DNA from: Nonomuraea angiospora
GTDB lineage: Bacteria > Actinomycetota > Actinomycetes > Streptosporangiales > Streptosporangiaceae
Length of the DNA stretch: 64,000 nt
Direction of reading: 5' to 3'
Assembly (NCBI RefSeq): GCF_014873145.1
Contig: NZ_JADBEK010000001.1
Coordinates: 7,998,001-8,062,000, forward strand
Shown: positions 1-9,036 of the stretch, piece after piece
Position numbering within the stretch: the stretch's first letter is position 1
Layout of the letters: each line of letters opens with the position of its first letter
Program-made: the position numbers and the translations under genes
Notes under the pieces: model-generated
The model's database searches: none
Seen by the model: the letters and a program-made list of their open reading frames with translations, nothing else
Told to the model about the DNA's origin: nothing

Positions 1-101
1 CGGCACCGTCCTTGCCGATCTCGAACTGCCCGGCCGGGAGCCTGCCGGTCAGTGGCTCCCGTCCGGGTTCTGTGTCACCGCCGAACACGGCACGTCTCGC
101 G

Positions 102-404
102 TTAGGAGTCGGCGTGCCGCGATGGACCCGCAGCGGAGCGAGGACGTCCATCGCGGCCCTCCGAGCGGTGCTCGGCGATCAGCACGTCGCGGTGGGCCAG
201 CTCACGCAGGGCGTCGGCCGCGTAGATCACCAGGGACACGAACGAGACCGCGGCGATCGCACCGCCGAGCCACAGGTCGTTGATCGTCGCGTCGACGTAG
301 GCCGCGCCCCTGCCCTGGTAACCGACCGCGAACGGTGCGGCGACCAGCCACAGGCCGCCGAGGAACAGCAGGACGAGGGCGGAGACGCCCAGCTTGGCCT
401 TCAT
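102..404 (-). CDS. Small two-TM membrane protein, third gene of efflux operon
   Basis: A 100-residue protein with two hydrophobic segments (about residues 7-29 and 46-64) and a charged C-terminal tail. Its N-terminal segment (GGLWLVAAPFAVGYQ) resembles that of the gene just upstream (AGLWLMIAPFALGSQ), so the two look like paralogues. It starts inside the end of that gene (ATGA overlap), which implies translational coupling in one transcript with the MFS pump. I do not recognise a named family; an accessory membrane protein of the pump is a guess from position only. Confidence 0.75.
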   Translation of the reverse strand: MKAKLGVSALVLLFLGGLWLVAAPFAVGYQGRGAAYVDATINDLWLGGAIAAVSFVSLVIYAADALRELAHRDVLIAEHRSEGRDGRPRSAAGPSRHADS

Positions 405-814
405 CGGTGGTCCTCCACTCCGACCAGGGAAGCCTTGCCGTTGCGGCGGTGCTCACCCGAGTTGTTCATGTCCTCGCGCAGCGCCTCGACGAGGGGGGCC
501 AGCAGGCTCGCCAGCTCGGCGGACGACGCCTGGGGCGCGGCCGGCACGGGCTCCGGCTCCGGCTCGGGCTGCCGCTGCCGGACTTCCACGAGGCCCCGCG
601 CCACGAGCTCCTCGTAGATGGCCAGCACGAAGCAGATCGCGCCGATGAGCCCCACGACGGCCACGCCGAGGCCGGTGAAGAACTCCGACTGGGTGGTGTT
701 CGTCCAGTCGGCGTCCTCCGGCTGGGAGCCCAGGGCGAAGGGGGCGATCATCAGCCACAGCCCGGCCAGGACGGCCAGGGCGGCCGCGACGGCGCCCACG
801 AACTTGCGAATCAC
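401..814 (-). CDS. Two-TM membrane protein, second gene of efflux operon
   Basis: A 137-residue protein with TM segments at about 8-28 and 47-67, followed by a cytoplasmic tail with an alternating Pro-Glu run around residues 80-92. It overlaps the stop of the MFS gene by four bases (ATGA) and couples in the same way to the 100-residue paralogue downstream. The three genes therefore form one tight operon. No enzymatic motif is visible and its role is unknown. Confidence 0.8.
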   Translation of the reverse strand: MIRKFVGAVAAALAVLAGLWLMIAPFALGSQPEDADWTNTTQSEFFTGLGVAVVGLIGAICFVLAIYEELVARGLVEVRQRQPEPEPEPVPAAPQASSAELASLLAPLVEALREDMNNSGEHRRNGKASLVGVEDHR

Positions 815-2616
815 TGTGAGATTCCTCCTGATACGAGGTCTTTCTGCGGGGGTGCGGCCTGCGCGATGAGGGCGCGCGAGGTCGGCCGCAGCACGTTCTT
901 GGCGACGGACCGGGCCCGCTCGCGTTCCGGGCGGTCGTCCGGTGGCGCCATCTTGGCGACCGCGGTGAGCAGGGCGGACGGTTGGCCGTTGCCCCGCTCG
1001 ATGCGCTGGGCGATCAGTTCGAGCAGCAGCCCGGCCAGGACCAGGTCGTCCTTGCTCAGCGGGTTCGGCGCCGGGGGCGGCGTCGAGGAGCCGCGCAGCG
1101 GCAGCTCCTTGAGGAAGATCGTCGCCACGAACCCGAGCAGCGCGATGGGCACGCCCACCATGAACACCGTCTCCAGGCCCCTGGTGAACGCCTCCAGCAC
1201 GATGTTCTTGATCGGCGTGGGCAGCTGCTGGATGGCGCTCGGGCTGCCGAGCTTGACGTTCGAGCCGCCGGGCAGCGCGATGTGCGCGGCCCTGAGCATG
1301 TCGGCTATCTCGTCCCTGAGGCGGTTGGTCAGGATCGCGCCGAAGGCCGCCACACCGACGGCGCCGCCCAGCGAGCGGAAGAACGACACGCCGGACGTGG
1401 TGGAGGCCATGTCACGCAGTTCGGAGCCGTTCTGGGCGGCCAGGATGAGCATCTGCATGGACAGGCCGAGCCCGGTGCCCAGCACCGCCACGTCGAAGCC
1501 GATGAGCCATTCGCTGGAGTCCACGTGCAGCCGGGACAGCAGGAACAGCCCGACCGCCACGACCAGCAGGCCCACGACCGGGAAGATCTTCCACCGGCCG
1601 GTCTGGGTGACGATCTTCCCGGAGATCACGCCGGCCAGGAACAGCGCCACCACCATGGGCAGCGTCATCAGGCCGGACTCGGTGGGGCTGAGGCCCTTGA
1701 CGATCTGCAGGTACTGCGGCAGGTAGATCATCGCGCCGAACATCGCCATGCCGACGAACAGCGAGGCGAGGCCGGTGAGCACGAACGTACGGTTGCGGAA
1801 CAGCCGCGGCGGCAGGATCGGGTTGCGCGCGGTCCGCTCCGACAGCACCGCCAGGGCCAGCATCAGCAGGCTGAGCGCCGCCAGGAAGTACGTCCAGAGC
1901 GAGTTCCACTCGAACTCGACGCCGCCCAGCGTCAGCAGCAGCATGAGCGCGCTCGCGCTGGCCGTGATCGTCGTCGCGCCCCAGATGTCGATCGAGGTGC
2001 TCCGCTTGATCTTCGGCAGCTTCAGCACCTTCTGGATCACGATGAAGGACACCAGGGCGAACGGCACCACGACGTAGAAGCACCAGCGCCAGCCGAGCCA
2101 GTCGGTGTCCACCAGGAACCCGCCGAGCAGCGGCCCCGCGACCGTGGAGATCCCGAAGACCGCCCCCATGTAGCCGGAGTAGCGGCCACGCTCGCGGGGG
2201 GACACGATGTCGCCCAGGATCACCTGCGCGAGCGCCGACAGGCCACCCACGCCGAGACCCTGTACGGCCCGCGCCGCGATGAGCTGTCCCATGTTCTGCG
2301 ACAGACCGGCCACCAGCGAGGCCGCGACGAACAGCCCGAGCGCGGTCTGGAAGAGCAGCTTCCGCCCGAACAGGTCGGACAACTTGCCCCACAACGGCGT
2401 GGACACCGTCATGGTCAGCATGGTCGCGGAGGCGACCCATGAGTACTGGTCCTGACCGCCCAGCTCACCCACGATCGTCGGCAGCGCCGTGCCCACCACC
2501 GAGGTCGAGATCATCGACGTGAGCATGGCGAGCATGAGCCCGGACATGACCTCGAGGATTTCGCGGTGGGTGTACTGCCGCCTCGTGGGGGCTGCGGCCT
2601 GAGCGTGCGCTACCAA
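811..2616 (-). CDS. MFS drug efflux transporter, DHA2 (14-TM) family
   Basis: A 601-residue proton-driven multidrug exporter of the DHA2/EmrB-QacA type. It shows the antiporter-type segment TALPTIVGELGG near residue 43, motif A as GKLSDLFGRK near residue 77, and hydrophobic segments enough for 14 helices, then a soluble tail of about 90 residues. The start is a TTG with AAAGGGGA upstream; an overlapping mini-frame starting ATGATG runs into a stop just after the TTG. It is divergent from a TetR gene with an inverted repeat between them, the usual arrangement for a repressor controlling a pump. The substrate is unknown. Confidence 0.9.
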   Translation of the reverse strand: MVAHAQAAAPTRRQYTHREILEVMSGLMLAMLTSMISTSVVGTALPTIVGELGGQDQYSWVASATMLTMTVSTPLWGKLSDLFGRKLLFQTALGLFVAASLVAGLSQNMGQLIAARAVQGLGVGGLSALAQVILGDIVSPRERGRYSGYMGAVFGISTVAGPLLGGFLVDTDWLGWRWCFYVVVPFALVSFIVIQKVLKLPKIKRSTSIDIWGATTITASASALMLLLTLGGVEFEWNSLWTYFLAALSLLMLALAVLSERTARNPILPPRLFRNRTFVLTGLASLFVGMAMFGAMIYLPQYLQIVKGLSPTESGLMTLPMVVALFLAGVISGKIVTQTGRWKIFPVVGLLVVAVGLFLLSRLHVDSSEWLIGFDVAVLGTGLGLSMQMLILAAQNGSELRDMASTTSGVSFFRSLGGAVGVAAFGAILTNRLRDEIADMLRAAHIALPGGSNVKLGSPSAIQQLPTPIKNIVLEAFTRGLETVFMVGVPIALLGFVATIFLKELPLRGSSTPPPAPNPLSKDDLVLAGLLLELIAQRIERGNGQPSALLTAVAKMAPPDDRPERERARSVAKNVLRPTSRALIAQAAPPQKDLVSGGISQ

Positions 2617-2654
2617 GACACCATCATCCCCTTTACTACAGTTTTGCGAACTTG

Positions 2655-2672
2655 AGTATACGCCTGTTTACT
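2655..2672. promoter_or_regulatory. Candidate TetR operator between pump and regulator
   Basis: AGTATAC-GCCT-GTTTACT is an inverted repeat with seven-base arms and one mismatch. It lies between the divergent TetR gene and the MFS pump start. Further ACTA/TAGT words flank it at 2634-2640 and 2671-2674. Operator function is inferred from position and symmetry. Confidence 0.4.
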
Positions 2673-2714
2673 AGCCGCGCGGCAAGTGGGGGTGGGTTCA
2701 GTAGAGTTCGGGAT

Positions 2715-3272
2715 GTGGATGCCCAGGTGTCTGAGGTCAGGCCCCGCGACCGCGAGGCCACTCGCGAGCGGATCCTTCGTGCGGCCCGCACGCTCTTCGG
2801 CGAGCAGGGGTACGAACAGGTGACCGTCCGCATGATCGCCGCTGCCGCGGACGCCAACATCGCCCTGGTCGGCCGCTACTTCGGCTCCAAGGCTGGCCTC
2901 TTCGGCGCGGTCCTGGACGGGGAGCCGACCATAAGAGACCTGTTCGGCGGCGACCGCGAGAGCCTGCCGCGCCGCCTGGCGGAATACGCGGCCGAGCGCA
3001 TGGAGCACCCGCCGGAGAGCCCGATCCTGCGCACCCTCGAACGCTCCGCCGGCGATCCGGAGATCCAGGCCGTGGCCCGCGAGCGCCTGATCACCGCGTT
3101 GCTCGACCCGCTGGAGGAGCAACTGAGCGGCCCGGACGCCCACGCCAGGGCCCGCATGGCCACGGCGGTCTTCCTCGGTATCGGCGCCATGCGCCGCCGC
3201 CTCGGCCCCGAGGCGCCCGGCCCGGCCGACGTCGACCGCCTGACCGCGGTCTTCGAGGCCTGTCTGCGCTGA
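2715..3272 (+). CDS. TetR-family transcriptional regulator
   Basis: A one-component regulator with an N-terminal TetR helix-turn-helix (RERILRAARTLFGEQGYEQV, then VGRYFGSKAGLFGAV) and a variable C-terminal ligand domain; about 185 residues from the start chosen. The longest frame opens with TTG at 2652, but that start would lie inside the candidate operator. The GTG at 2715 is preferred: TAGAGT eight bases upstream fits a -10 element for a leaderless transcript. It probably represses the divergent efflux operon. The inducer is unknown. Confidence 0.85.
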   Translation: MDAQVSEVRPRDREATRERILRAARTLFGEQGYEQVTVRMIAAAADANIALVGRYFGSKAGLFGAVLDGEPTIRDLFGGDRESLPRRLAEYAAERMEHPPESPILRTLERSAGDPEIQAVARERLITALLDPLEEQLSGPDAHARARMATAVFLGIGAMRRRLGPEAPGPADVDRLTAVFEACLR

Positions 3273-3374
3273 AAGTTTCACCTCCTGTCAGGGGTCTGAC
3301 CTGGGGAGACGTGGATGGCAGCGATCGGATGTCTTTGAGCGGGCACTGACCGTTACCTACGATCCGGGGAGCCG

Positions 3375-3390
3375 GTGGGAGCGCTCCCAC
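3375..3390. promoter_or_regulatory. CebR-type cellulase operator
   Basis: A perfect 16-bp palindrome, GTGGGAGCGCTCCCAC, sits 23 bp before the cellulase start codon. Its 14-bp core TGGGAGCGCTCCCA is the established cellobiose-responsive CebR (LacI-family) box of streptomycetes and Thermobifida. The cebR gene itself is not in this window. Confidence 0.9.
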
Positions 3391-3394
3391 ATGA

Positions 3395-4741
<1,347 letters not shown>

Positions 4742-4745
4742 GGCT

Positions 4746-4778
4746 CGATGGGCCCCTGCGCCCGCCAGGGGCCCATCG
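4746..4778. terminator. Stem-loop terminator after cellulase
   Basis: A perfect 13-bp inverted repeat (CGATGGGCCCCTG and its complement) around a 7-nt loop, five bases after the cellulase stop codon. There is no clear T tract, as is common in actinobacteria. Confidence 0.75.
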
Positions 4779-4848
4779 GTGAAATAACGACGCCTTCGCG
4801 GCTGTTGTCCACAGCCAGGTCGAACCGCTCTGCGAAAGGCGTGTACTC

Positions 4849-5829
4849 ATGGCTCTGCCGCTGTCCATCCTTGATCTGGCGTTCATCGGCGAGGGGGAGA
4901 CGGCGGCGGACAGCTTGACCGCCAGCGTGGCCCTGGCCCAGCGGGCCGAGGACCTGGGCTACCGGCGGATCTGGTACGCCGAGCACCACAACATGGCCAG
5001 CATCGCCTCCTCGGCGACCAGCGTGCTCATCGCCCACGTCGCCGCCCACACCCGGACGATCCGCCTCGGGGCGGGCGGCGTCATGCTTCCGAACCACGCC
5101 CCGCTCACCATCGCCGAGCAGTTCGGCACGCTCGAAACCCTGCATCCGGGACGCATCGACCTGGGCCTCGGCCGGGCCCCCGGCAGCGACCAGCAGACCA
5201 TGCGCGCCCTGCGCCGCAACCCGTCGGCCGCCGACACGTTCCCGCAGGACGTCCTGGAGCTGCAGGGCTACCTGTCGGGTGAGTCCCGGATCCCGGGCGT
5301 GGACGCCACGCCCGGCAAGGGCACGAACGTGCCGCTCTACATCCTCGGCTCCTCGCTGTTCGGGGCCCAGCTCGCCGCCGCGCTGGGGCTCCCGTACGCG
5401 TTCGCCTCGCACTTCGCCCCGACGGCGCTGGAGGAGGCCGTGGCGCTCTACCGGCGCGACTTCCAGCCGTCGGCGCAGCTCGACCGTCCCCACGTCATCG
5501 CCGCGCTCAACGTGATCGCGGCGGACACGTCGGAGGAGGCGCAGGAGCAGTTCCTGGCCTCGAAGCGGCTGAGGGTGAGCAGGTTCCTGGGGCGGGGGCG
5601 CACGTTCACGACCGAGGAGGCGGACATGATCCTCGAGTCGCCGGCCGGGCAGCAGATCGTGCAGATGGCGAAGTATTCGGCGGTCGGGGACGCGGCGGAG
5701 GTCAAGGAGTATGTCGACCGGTTCGCCAAGCTCGCCGACGCCGATGAGCTGATCGTGGCCTTCTCGGCCACCGACAGGAAGGTCTGGCTGCGCTCGGCGG
5801 AGCTGCTGGCCGAGGCACACGGGCTCTGA
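4849..5829 (+). CDS. Luciferase-like flavin-dependent oxidoreductase
   Basis: A 326-residue LLM-class protein, predicted to use reduced flavin to oxidise a small organic substrate. Typical features are the N-terminal strand [13 protein letters not shown], the region [11 protein letters not shown], the strand [23 protein letters not shown] and the [14 protein letters not shown] loop of the MsnO8-type subgroup. Length is normal for the family. It lies between two terminator-like regions and appears to be a single-gene unit. The substrate is unknown. Confidence 0.88.
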   Translation: MALPLSILDLAFIGEGETAADSLTASVALAQRAEDLGYRRIWYAEHHNMASIASSATSVLIAHVAAHTRTIRLGAGGVMLPNHAPLTIAEQFGTLETLHPGRIDLGLGRAPGSDQQTMRALRRNPSAADTFPQDVLELQGYLSGESRIPGVDATPGKGTNVPLYILGSSLFGAQLAAALGLPYAFASHFAPTALEEAVALYRRDFQPSAQLDRPHVIAALNVIAADTSEEAQEQFLASKRLRVSRFLGRGRTFTTEEADMILESPAGQQIVQMAKYSAVGDAAEVKEYVDRFAKLADADELIVAFSATDRKVWLRSAELLAEAHGL

Positions 5830-5879
5830 CCGGCCCGAGCCGGCGGGACCAAGCGGCCGGGACGGCGGACGAATCGGCC

Positions 5880-6005
5880 GGGTGCGACGGCGGAAGCGGC
5901 CAGGCGTGGCGGACGTGGCGGCGGAAGCGGTCGGGCGTGGCGGTGGAAGCGGTCGGGCGTGGCGGGCGTGGCGGGCGTGGCGGCGGAAGCGGGCGGGGGG
6001 AGCCC
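5880..6005. repeat. Imperfect G-rich tandem repeat between genes
   Basis: Units such as GGCGGAAGCGG and GGGCGTGGCGG are repeated several times in a row with small variations. No coding frame in this stretch looks real. It lies downstream of both flanking convergent genes. Confidence 0.7.
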
Positions 6006-6054
6006 GATCATTCGGTCCTGCGCCGGCCGGCGGTCGGCGTCGAGGGCTGGTCTT

Positions 6055-6504
6055 CTATCCTTCGCCGAGCAGGCGTCCGCGCAGGTAGGGGCCGGTGGCC
6101 TCGGACGTGGGCACGGGAGCCATCCCCGCGGCGACGAGCTGGGCGCGCAGGGCGACGACCGTGCGTTCGAGCGCGCGGATCTGGGCCTGGAGCCGGCCGA
6201 TCTGATCGCGCATCGCCGTGGCCGTGCTCTGCTCAGTGATCAGGTCGGTGCTGAGCTGGGAGGCTTGGATCTGCACCCTGCTCAGCTGCTTCTCCATCTG
6301 GCTGAGCGCGTCCTCGTAGATCGTCTTCGCTCTGAGGAAGGCCTCGGCGTCCACCTTGGAGCGCTCTAACTCGGCTTGACGCTCGGCCTGGAGGATGGCG
6401 GTCTGCTGGGTCTTCTTGTTGGCGTCGGTGGCGGAGCGGAAGGCCAGGTATGCCACGCCGAGCGGGACGATCCCGAGGGCGACCTGGATGAGGATGTCAG
6501 TCAG
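6055..6504 (-). CDS. Membrane-anchored coiled-coil protein, probable CTG start
   Basis: A protein with one N-terminal TM segment followed by a long heptad-rich, Gln/Ala/Glu-rich coiled coil (about residues 25-115). A GTG start at 6456 gives 133 residues but cuts the TM helix. Extending in frame to CTG at 6504 adds TDILIQVALGIVPLG, which completes the helix, and places GGAAGGAG six bases upstream of the CTG. That start overlaps the stop of the upstream PAS gene by eight bases, so the two are co-translated. Function unknown; a partner of the PAS protein is inferred from coupling. Confidence 0.65.
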   Translation of the reverse strand: MTDILIQVALGIVPLGVAYLAFRSATDANKKTQQTAILQAERQAELERSKVDAEAFLRAKTIYEDALSQMEKQLSRVQIQASQLSTDLITEQSTATAMRDQIGRLQAQIRALERTVVALRAQLVAAGMAPVPTSEATGPYLRGRLLGEG

Positions 6505-7240
6505 CGTGGCCTCCTTCCACTGGGCGTATCACGCCGGTGTATGTCATCCCGTCGTCGCTGTGCCAGGCGTTGACGGTCAGCGCGATGGCGAACTCCGTGC
6601 CGTCGCGACGCAGGCCGACCAGCGGAATTATCCGGCCGGACAGCTCGGAGTGGCCGTTGGCGCGGACCTTGGTCAGCCCCATGTCGTGCCTGTCGCGGAA
6701 GCGCGCCGGCATGAGCATCGTCAACGGCCGTCCGACCGCCTCGTCGGTGCTCCAGCCGAACATGGCCGCGGCCTGCGGATTCCACGACTGGATGATCCCG
6801 GCGGCATTGGCGACGATCACCGCCGAGCCGGAGCCCGGGAGCCGGTCGAGCGTGACGGCCTCCGGCCAGGTCGCGATCAGCGTGATCCAGCCGCCGAACG
6901 CCAGCCACACCGCACCCCCGACCCAGCCGCGCGGATTGTCTCCGGTGAACGTCGAGGCCAGGAACACCAGGCCGTACAGCAGGACCAGCGCGGTGGCGGC
7001 GGCGAAGGCCATCCGGTCGATGCGCAGGAACATCTGCACCAGGCACAGCGTGCCGGTGGCGAGCCAGAGCGCCGCCCAGACGTCGAGCGGTGCGATGGAG
7101 GCCAGCACGGCATAGGAGGGGGTGGCACGCTGGCTCGCCGGCGCGAAGGCCAGCGAGGCGGCGATGGCCAGAGATAACAGGCCGACGAACGCCAGGGACG
7201 CGCCGCGCCGCCCGATCCGCCGGAGGACTCTGTTACTCAC
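6497..7240 (-). CDS. Membrane protein with C-terminal PAS domain
   Basis: A 247-residue protein with four to five TM helices in residues 15-125 and a PAS domain at about 135-240 (SAVIVANAAGIIQSWNPQAA, then FGWSTDEAVGRPLTMLMP). No kinase, GGDEF or methyl-accepting module follows, so a signal would have to pass by protein contact. It is translationally coupled to the coiled-coil membrane protein downstream. The ligand and output are unknown. Confidence 0.8.
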   Translation of the reverse strand: MSNRVLRRIGRRGASLAFVGLLSLAIAASLAFAPASQRATPSYAVLASIAPLDVWAALWLATGTLCLVQMFLRIDRMAFAAATALVLLYGLVFLASTFTGDNPRGWVGGAVWLAFGGWITLIATWPEAVTLDRLPGSGSAVIVANAAGIIQSWNPQAAAMFGWSTDEAVGRPLTMLMPARFRDRHDMGLTKVRANGHSELSGRIIPLVGLRRDGTEFAIALTVNAWHSDDGMTYTGVIRPVEGGHAD

Positions 7241-7383
7241 GGTGGCAAGACTAGTGCAGGGAGTTAATCTTTCGCGGGATTGTCAGCCCAGAGCCGAAGC
7301 GCGAGCTGGGCCTGCTCTGAGGCTCACGCCGGGAGCCGGCGGACGGTGCCGTGCGCCCTGATCCGGTGCGCGATACTGAGCTG

Positions 7384-8169
7384 ATGGCCATCCTCACCGT
7401 TGGCCGGGCGGCCGCGCTCGTCGGGGTCAGCGTCAAGACGCTGCACCACTGGGACACGATCGGCCTCGTACGCCCGAGCGGGCGCACCTGGGCCGGATAC
7501 CGGGTTTACTCCGACGACGACGTCGCCCGGATCCACAGGGTTCTCGTCTACCGGGAGCTGGGGTTCCCGCTCGCCGAGATAGGCCGGGTCCTCGACGATC
7601 CGGACATCGACGCGCGCGCTCACCTGCGGCGGCAGCGGTCAGAGCTCGTGGAGCGCATCTCCCGATTGGAGAAGATGGTCAGCGCGGTCGACCGCATGCT
7701 GGAGGCGTCGAAGGCCGGGATGCGGTTGACCCCGGAGCAGCAGGTCGAGATCTTCGGCGACGACTGGCAGCCCGCCTGGGTCGAGGAGGCCGAGGAGCGC
7801 TGGGGTGACAGCGCGCAGTGGGCGCAGTACGCCGAGCGGGCCGCCGGGATGACCCCGGAGGACTGGAAGGGCATCGCGGCCACGACCGAAGCTCTCAACG
7901 CCGACCTCGCCGCCGCGCTGCGCGCCGGCGTCGTGCCCGGCTCCGACGACGCCAACGCCCTCGCCGAGCGCCACCGCGCGCTGATGTCGACGTACTTCGA
8001 CTGCACGCACTCGATGCAGGCGTGCATGGGGCGGATGTTCGCCGCCGATCCCGGGTTCACCGAGCACTTCGAGGGGGTCGCGCCGGGCCTGACCGCCTGG
8101 TTGCGCGAGGTGATCTTCGCGAACGCGAAGGCGCACGGCGTCGACCCGGAGTCCGCGGTGTGGGAGTGA
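7384..8169 (+). CDS. MerR-family regulator with TipAS-like domain
   Basis: About 261 residues: an N-terminal MerR winged helix (LTVGRAAALVGVSVKTLHHWD), a dimerisation coiled coil (about 75-105) and a C-terminal TipAS-type domain (LTPEQQVEIFGDDW onward) that in TipA binds thiopeptide drugs. The ATG at 7384 is preferred over a GTG 33 bases upstream because GATACT (7370-7375) would then give a leaderless transcript. It converges on the macro-domain gene with a 4-bp gap. Targets unknown. Confidence 0.88.
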   Translation: MAILTVGRAAALVGVSVKTLHHWDTIGLVRPSGRTWAGYRVYSDDDVARIHRVLVYRELGFPLAEIGRVLDDPDIDARAHLRRQRSELVERISRLEKMVSAVDRMLEASKAGMRLTPEQQVEIFGDDWQPAWVEEAEERWGDSAQWAQYAERAAGMTPEDWKGIAATTEALNADLAAALRAGVVPGSDDANALAERHRALMSTYFDCTHSMQACMGRMFAADPGFTEHFEGVAPGLTAWLREVIFANAKAHGVDPESAVWE

Positions 8170-8173
8170 CCTC

Positions 8174-8833
8174 TCAGCCGCGGGGCGGCACGATCCGGAC
8201 CCGCTCCTCAGGGCGGCTGTCGATGTCCTCGAGCTGCTCGCGGATCGTCTTGCGCAGGTCGTCGTAGTCCTGGAAGCGGTGGTCGTTGAACAGCGTGTAG
8301 CCGGTCCACATCAGGTTGGCGCACACCTTCGGCGGCACCTGGCCCGTCGCCGCGCCCATGCCGACCAGCGCGACCGACTTGATGCTGTCCGGCTCCTTCT
8401 CGTTCTGCATGTGGATGGCCTGGAACGCGGCGGCGCAGGCCATGGCCACGTTCAGCGTCTCGCTCACGTCCTGCGCCGACAGCTCCATCGTCGGCGTCGA
8501 GATCAGGAACTTCGGGTTGGTCGCCCCTGACGGCACGCACACGGCGCTGCCCACCGGCAGCGATCCGTCGAACCGGTCGCGGATCGCCCGCTGGACGCGC
8601 AACTGGATCCCGGCCCCGAGGTGCCGCTTGATGACCGCGTCGACCCCGCCGTCCATCCGCCCGCGGGAGTTGGTCGGGCTGACCCAGGCGTCGACCTGCT
8701 CCGAGACGATCGAGCCCTTGTGGATCTCGACCTCAGGGGTGTCGGCGAACGCGGCCAGCCACTCTTGCACCACCTTCGCGTTGACGTCCACCAGGACCAC
8801 CTTGAGCGGCGGCTGCACGGGATTGACGGTCAT
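8174..8833 (-). CDS. Macro-domain protein, probable ADP-ribose binder or hydrolase
   Basis: A 219-residue protein that is essentially one macro domain. The ADP-ribose-binding signature is VDAWVSPTNSRG-(RMD)-GGVDAVI (Asp48, Asn55, Gly62-Gly63-Val64-Asp65), with the second loop as VGMGAATGQVPPKV (about 157-170). Macro domains bind ADP-ribose and many remove it from proteins or nucleic acids. Start: ATG with GGAG eight bases upstream. It is divergent from, and 203 bp away from, the gene for a UDG-like/ADP-ribosyltransferase fusion, so an eraser or antidote role is a reasonable inference, in the style of DarG against DarT. Confidence 0.85.
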   Translation of the reverse strand: MTVNPVQPPLKVVLVDVNAKVVQEWLAAFADTPEVEIHKGSIVSEQVDAWVSPTNSRGRMDGGVDAVIKRHLGAGIQLRVQRAIRDRFDGSLPVGSAVCVPSGATNPKFLISTPTMELSAQDVSETLNVAMACAAAFQAIHMQNEKEPDSIKSVALVGMGAATGQVPPKVCANLMWTGYTLFNDHRFQDYDDLRKTIREQLEDIDSRPEERVRIVPPRG

Positions 8834-8936
8834 GGCTTGCTCCAGGCGAGGGGAGGGACGTTCTCAGCGGACACGAACATACAGCTCAGCAACGACAAAA
8901 CTGGATCTTCCTGGGATGTGTTAATGATCTCCGCGT

Positions 8937-9011
8937 ATGCGAACGCATCACATTCGGGATCTTCACGCGGCACAATTCCCCCACCTCAGTCCCTCGTGCC
9001 GCCACCGGCAC
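8937..9011. promoter_or_regulatory. Divergent control region of the macro / UDG-ART pair
   Basis: Contains ATGCG-AA-CGCAT (8937-8948, perfect) and GTGCCG-CCAC-CGGCAC (8996-9011, perfect stem with 4-nt loop, within the presumed leader of the fusion gene). Either could be an operator or a leader hairpin. Function is inferred only. Confidence 0.4.
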
Positions 9012-9036
9012 GCCTCGCCGACCCGGGAGCCCCTCG

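Noticed and set aside
1..101. Possible end of another gene at the left edge
   Set aside because: Only about 100 bases are available and no frame has a convincing match, so nothing is called.
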